NCBI RefSeq assembly: GCF_018373335.1
Contig: NZ_JAHAHH010000059.1
Location: 1 to 8,092, forward strand
Origin: Negativicoccus succinicivorans
GTDB taxonomy: Bacteria > Bacillota > Negativicutes > Veillonellales > Negativicoccaceae
Reading direction: 5' to 3'
Length of the DNA stretch: 8,092 bases
This document shows positions 6,096 through 8,092 of the stretch, in pieces. How positions within the stretch are numbered: the first letter of the stretch is position 1; the number at the start of each line of letters is the position of its first letter. Below the pieces are notes generated by a model. That model had not been told where the DNA came from. It did no database searches and saw only the letters and a list, made by a program, of their open reading frames with translations. The position numbers and the translations under genes are program-made.

Positions 6096-7256
6096 ATGAA
6101 AAAGCACAGATTACAAAAATTCTTGATCGCCGCGTGCGTACTATCATTACCTTGTCTTGTCGCAGCCCAAGCAGACGTGACAACCATGCCTGTGACATCA
6201 CCGGGAACCGATTCAGCGGCCGGTGCCGCGCGTCAGGAAATGGGTCCTGACGGAAATCAGAAGATGCTCGTATGGAGTGTTGCTGAAATTCAAAACGAAC
6301 CGCTTGCGGCGCAAGATTTTTCCGTAGGAGGTCTGCGCCTCGGTGACGATCCGGAGAGATTAACCGGCGTGTTGGGAGCGCCCTTGACAATCATGCGGGG
6401 AAATCGTATCGATCGCTACCATTTTAAAGAGGCGGAAGCGACAGTACAACAGAGCTTGCCGTATGATCAAAAAACGGCTGCGACTATCGACGTGGAACCG
6501 ATACGAACACTGACCGGAATCAGCGCGCTTACAGTTACCAAAGAAAAGCTCATGACATCGCGCGGTATCGGGATCGGCAACAGTCGTGAAAATGTGATTC
6601 GCGTATACGGTACTCCTTCTCTCGTAGAGTATGATCCGTCGACAAAAATTTCTTACTATCGTTACCGGTTGCACGACAATGAAATTACTTATGAATTGAC
6701 CTTTGCCATACATGAATTACAGGTAAAGTCCATGCAGCTGACATATGTCTCCGCGCTCAAAGAGAAACGGGACTTGTCATTCACGGCAAATACACCGGCA
6801 TCGCTATTGGGATTTGTTCCGGGAACAATGTACCGAGAGCCCTCATGGTCAGAGTGGGAAACGCATTTGACGCAGGGGGAAATCGAAATTTGGATGCATG
6901 GTGATTTTGGGGTAACGGTAGAAAGCAAGACGCAAAAAATAAAACGCGTATTTTTACGCAATACAAATGTGGCGACGGATAAAGGCGTTGCGATTGGTGA
7001 CAGCCTTTCCACCGTGACGCATGTTTACGGAGAGCCGAATGCCATCGTGCATGTCGGCGATCAACAGCAGACCGCATTATTGTATTATCCGCAAAATCTT
7101 GCGAAACGACTTTACTTGGTCTTTGTACTGGATACGCAAAAAGATCAGTTGACGGACATCATTTTGACGCAAGGGCGGATCAACGAGGCGGCTACGCCGG
7201 AGGAACGCTACGGTTTTACGCGCAAATCACAAGATAAATCCGACGCGCAAGTCTAG
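6096..7256 (+). CDS. Exported protein with repeated G-x-x-x-G-(D/N)...G-x-P modules (BamE/SmpA-like)
   Basis: This 386-residue protein has a clear signal peptide (MKKHRLQK, a hydrophobic core to about 23, likely cleavage after AQA at 24-26). A low-complexity polar linker (27-56) follows. The mature part contains three good copies of one motif: GLRLGDDPERLTGVLGAP (79-96), GIGIGNSRENVIRVYGTP (157-174) and GVAIGDSLSTVTHVYGEP (297-314), each followed by beta-strand-like aromatic segments. Spacings of 78 and 140 residues suggest a fourth, decayed module near 225-250. The motif recalls the beginning of BamE/SmpA/OmlA folds, where 'G.s...V...lG.P' is typical, so a periplasmic or surface binding or scaffold role is plausible; I do not recognise a named family. 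Cys14 and Cys20 are in the signal peptide but do not form a convincing lipobox. The ATG at 6096 has GGAGG five bases upstream (6086-6090), whereas a GTG at 6084 overlaps that site. No terminator follows. Confidence 0.8.
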   Translation: MKKHRLQKFLIAACVLSLPCLVAAQADVTTMPVTSPGTDSAAGAARQEMGPDGNQKMLVWSVAEIQNEPLAAQDFSVGGLRLGDDPERLTGVLGAPLTIMRGNRIDRYHFKEAEATVQQSLPYDQKTAATIDVEPIRTLTGISALTVTKEKLMTSRGIGIGNSRENVIRVYGTPSLVEYDPSTKISYYRYRLHDNEITYELTFAIHELQVKSMQLTYVSALKEKRDLSFTANTPASLLGFVPGTMYREPSWSEWETHLTQGEIEIWMHGDFGVTVESKTQKIKRVFLRNTNVATDKGVAIGDSLSTVTHVYGEPNAIVHVGDQQQTALLYYPQNLAKRLYLVFVLDTQKDQLTDIILTQGRINEAATPEERYGFTRKSQDKSDAQV

Positions 7257-7282
7257 CCATTTCGGAAAATCTATATTATAAT
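7254..7282 (+). promoter_or_regulatory. Probable promoter of the BrxF-like gene
   Basis: A perfect -10 TATAAT (7277-7282) lies 17 bases after a weak -35 TAGCCA (7254-7259), which overlaps the stop codon of the preceding gene. The predicted start near 7289 is about 27 bases before the ATG at 7316. Because no terminator is seen between the two genes, readthrough from upstream is also possible. The region is AT-rich, so chance matches are a concern. Confidence 0.5.
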
Positions 7283-7315
7283 AACCATAACAAAATTGTA
7301 CAGGGGCGTGATAGC

Positions 7316-7780
7316 ATGGTGACAGTAGCAGATGTAAAGGCACGTGTACAGGAAGTTCAGGAATTGCCGGAAAAGTTGCTCTTTGTGGTCGGCGGTGCCG
7401 GTTCGGGGAAAAGCAAACTTTTGCGGGAAGTGGAACAAGCGGAAGACTATACTTACGTAGAAGCCAAAGAGCTCTTAATGGAAAAACTGTTTGAAATGGA
7501 AAACGAAGAGCGCAAGGTGGAAGCGAAAGAATCTTTTGTGAAAGCATTCAAGGCGCTTGCTGCGGATGTCGTGATTTTAGACGGCGTAGAAATCCTTTTC
7601 GCACCGATCTTTAAATTGGAACCGCTGGAAGTTATAAAAAAACTCAGTCAGGATCATACCATTATCGTTGGCTGGCGCGGCTCGTTTGACGGTAAGACTT
7701 TAAAGTTGGAACATAACAGCAAAGAAAATTATTTCAGTGTTGACATTGATGATCCGAAACAGGTCATTACGCTGGACTGA
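7316..7780 (+). CDS. Small P-loop ATPase resembling BREX protein BrxF
   Basis: This 154-residue cytoplasmic protein has a Walker A motif (G26 to S33, GGAGSGKS) near the N-terminus, an acidic helical middle (49-80), and a Walker B-like strand VVILDGVEILF (85-95, with Asp89 and Glu92). Then come KLEPLEVIKKLSQ (100-112), TIIVGWRG (115-122) and a hydrophilic tail containing ENYF. The order and spacing (P-loop, LD-x-(V/I)-E-(I/L)-LF, K-(L/Q)-(E/D)-PL, LS-x-x-x-T-(I/V)-(I/V)-x-x-W) match what I recall of BrxF, the roughly 150-residue P-loop protein of type 3 BREX phage-defence loci. No other BREX gene (PglZ, BrxC, methyltransferase, BrxL) is next to it in the window, so it may be an orphan homologue with another role. 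The ATPase call is firm; the BrxF link is by eye. Start: AGGGG at 7302-7306, nine bases before the ATG. A strong hairpin follows. Confidence 0.72.
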   Translation: MVTVADVKARVQEVQELPEKLLFVVGGAGSGKSKLLREVEQAEDYTYVEAKELLMEKLFEMENEERKVEAKESFVKAFKALAADVVILDGVEILFAPIFKLEPLEVIKKLSQDHTIIVGWRGSFDGKTLKLEHNSKENYFSVDIDDPKQVITLD

Positions 7781-7793
7781 TGTAACCATAGCT

Positions 7794-7829
7794 GAGGAAC
7801 CGCTTCTGCGGAAGCGGTTCTTCTTTTTT
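7794..7829 (+). terminator. Strong hairpin between BrxF-like gene and Nudix gene
   Basis: A 13-bp stem (7794-7806 with 7811-7823, one G-U pair) with a TGCG loop is followed by T6 (7824-7829). It lies 13 bases after the stop of the BrxF-like gene and ends three bases before the ribosome binding site of the Nudix gene (GGAGG, 7832-7836). It has the form of a Rho-independent terminator, but its position leaves no room for a promoter downstream, so partial readthrough or attenuation is likely if the Nudix gene is transcribed from this side. Confidence 0.88.
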
Positions 7830-7840
7830 GTGGAGGCGAC

Positions 7841-8092
7841 ATGGACTATCGCTATTGCCCGTATTGCGGCACACACCCGGTAACGAAAATGAACAAGGCG
7901 CAGTCGCGCTTATATTGCCCGCATTGCGAAAAATTTTTGTATCGCAATCCTATGGCAGCGGTGGCGGGAATTGTTTTGAATGACTCAGGCGCGATACTGC
8001 TGGTACAACGCGCCGTCGGCGAAACCTATCCGGGGAAATGGTGCATTCCCTGCGGTCATATTGAGTGGGGCGAAGATATCCGCGACGCGTTG
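7841..8092 (+). CDS. Nudix hydrolase with N-terminal zinc ribbon (5' part)
   Basis: The first 84 codons of a Nudix-family pyrophosphohydrolase are visible; the frame is open at the window edge. An N-terminal zinc ribbon has two Cys pairs, C6-x-x-C9 (CPYC) and C26-x-x-C29 (CPHC), followed by YRNP (34-37) and the first strand of the Nudix fold, AAVAGIVL (39-46). The Nudix box begins at Gly72 with GHIEWGEDIRDAL, giving the G-x5-E part (Gly72, Glu78). The catalytic R-E-x-x-E-E part is beyond the edge. Related Zn-ribbon Nudix proteins cleave nucleoside diphosphate-X compounds such as NADH, ADP-ribose or oxidised nucleotides; the substrate cannot be chosen here. The ATG at 7841 follows GGAGG (7832-7836) by four bases. 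Confidence 0.9.
   Translation, partial: MDYRYCPYCGTHPVTKMNKAQSRLYCPHCEKFLYRNPMAAVAGIVLNDSGAILLVQRAVGETYPGKWCIPCGHIEWGEDIRDAL

Noticed and set aside
6096..6155. Lipoprotein signal (IAAC at residues 11-14, or LPC at 18-20) in the repeat protein
   Set aside because: IAAC leaves almost no hydrophobic core before the Cys, and LPC has Pro at -1; an AQA signal peptidase I site fits better.
6360..7077. Several minus-strand frames of about 100 residues opposite the exported repeat protein
   Set aside because: Their composition is irregular, there is no ribosome binding site, and the plus strand carries a signal peptide and internal repeats that prove its frame.
7257..7315. Terminator between the repeat protein and the BrxF-like gene
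   Set aside because: The 59 bases contain no stable inverted repeat with a T-run; only an AT-rich promoter-like stretch is seen.
7740..7745. Perfect TTGACA as a -35 box for the Nudix gene
   Set aside because: It lies within the BrxF-like coding sequence and no acceptable -10 follows at 16-18 bases (best candidate TCATTA).

Overview
The window looks like ordinary chromosomal housekeeping DNA from a moderate-GC, low-to-mid GC Bacillota. Strong AGGAGG-type ribosome binding sites, compact A/T-flanked Rho-independent terminators and extended -10 promoters (TGnTATAAT) recur throughout. Two exported proteins (a SIMPL protein and a repeat protein with BamE/SmpA-like motifs) have signal peptidase I type signals and no visible wall or lipid anchor. 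That would suit a diderm Firmicute such as a member of the Negativicutes, but this placement is an inference from gene style, not proof. No IS element, phage gene, CRISPR array, tRNA or rRNA was seen.

Layout, left to right. The 3' end of tuf (EF-Tu) ends in a 52-nt perfect palindrome that acts as its terminator. A strong promoter follows, driving a six-helix membrane protein that resembles an ECF-transporter S component. This gene converges on a minus-strand sirtuin (Sir2/CobB type), with one shared hairpin between them. The sirtuin is divergently transcribed from a pyridine nucleotide-disulfide oxidoreductase (dihydrolipoamide dehydrogenase/mercuric reductase/mycothione reductase superfamily) with an unusual C-terminus. 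The oxidoreductase converges on sstT, a Na+/serine-threonine symporter on the minus strand, again over a shared hairpin. Upstream of sstT, also on the minus strand, is a tightly coupled two-gene operon: a secreted SIMPL-domain protein followed by a flavin-reductase-like FMN protein, with its own terminator. This operon is divergent from a plus-strand gene for a secreted protein built of repeated 'G-x-x-x-G-(D/N)...(Y/L)G-x-P' modules. Then come a small P-loop protein resembling BrxF of BREX phage-defence systems, a strong hairpin, and the 5' part of a zinc-ribbon Nudix hydrolase that runs off the window.

Functional themes are redox and NAD/flavin chemistry (sirtuin, disulfide oxidoreductase, flavin reductase, Nudix), membrane uptake (ECF-S, SstT) and two envelope proteins of unknown role. 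The genes sit in separate transcription units and show no single pathway. The points most worth following up are the orphan BrxF-like ATPase, the doubled HP...E motif and roughly 31-residue insertion in the disulfide oxidoreductase, the four-module exported protein, and the mirror-symmetric divergent extended -10 promoters.
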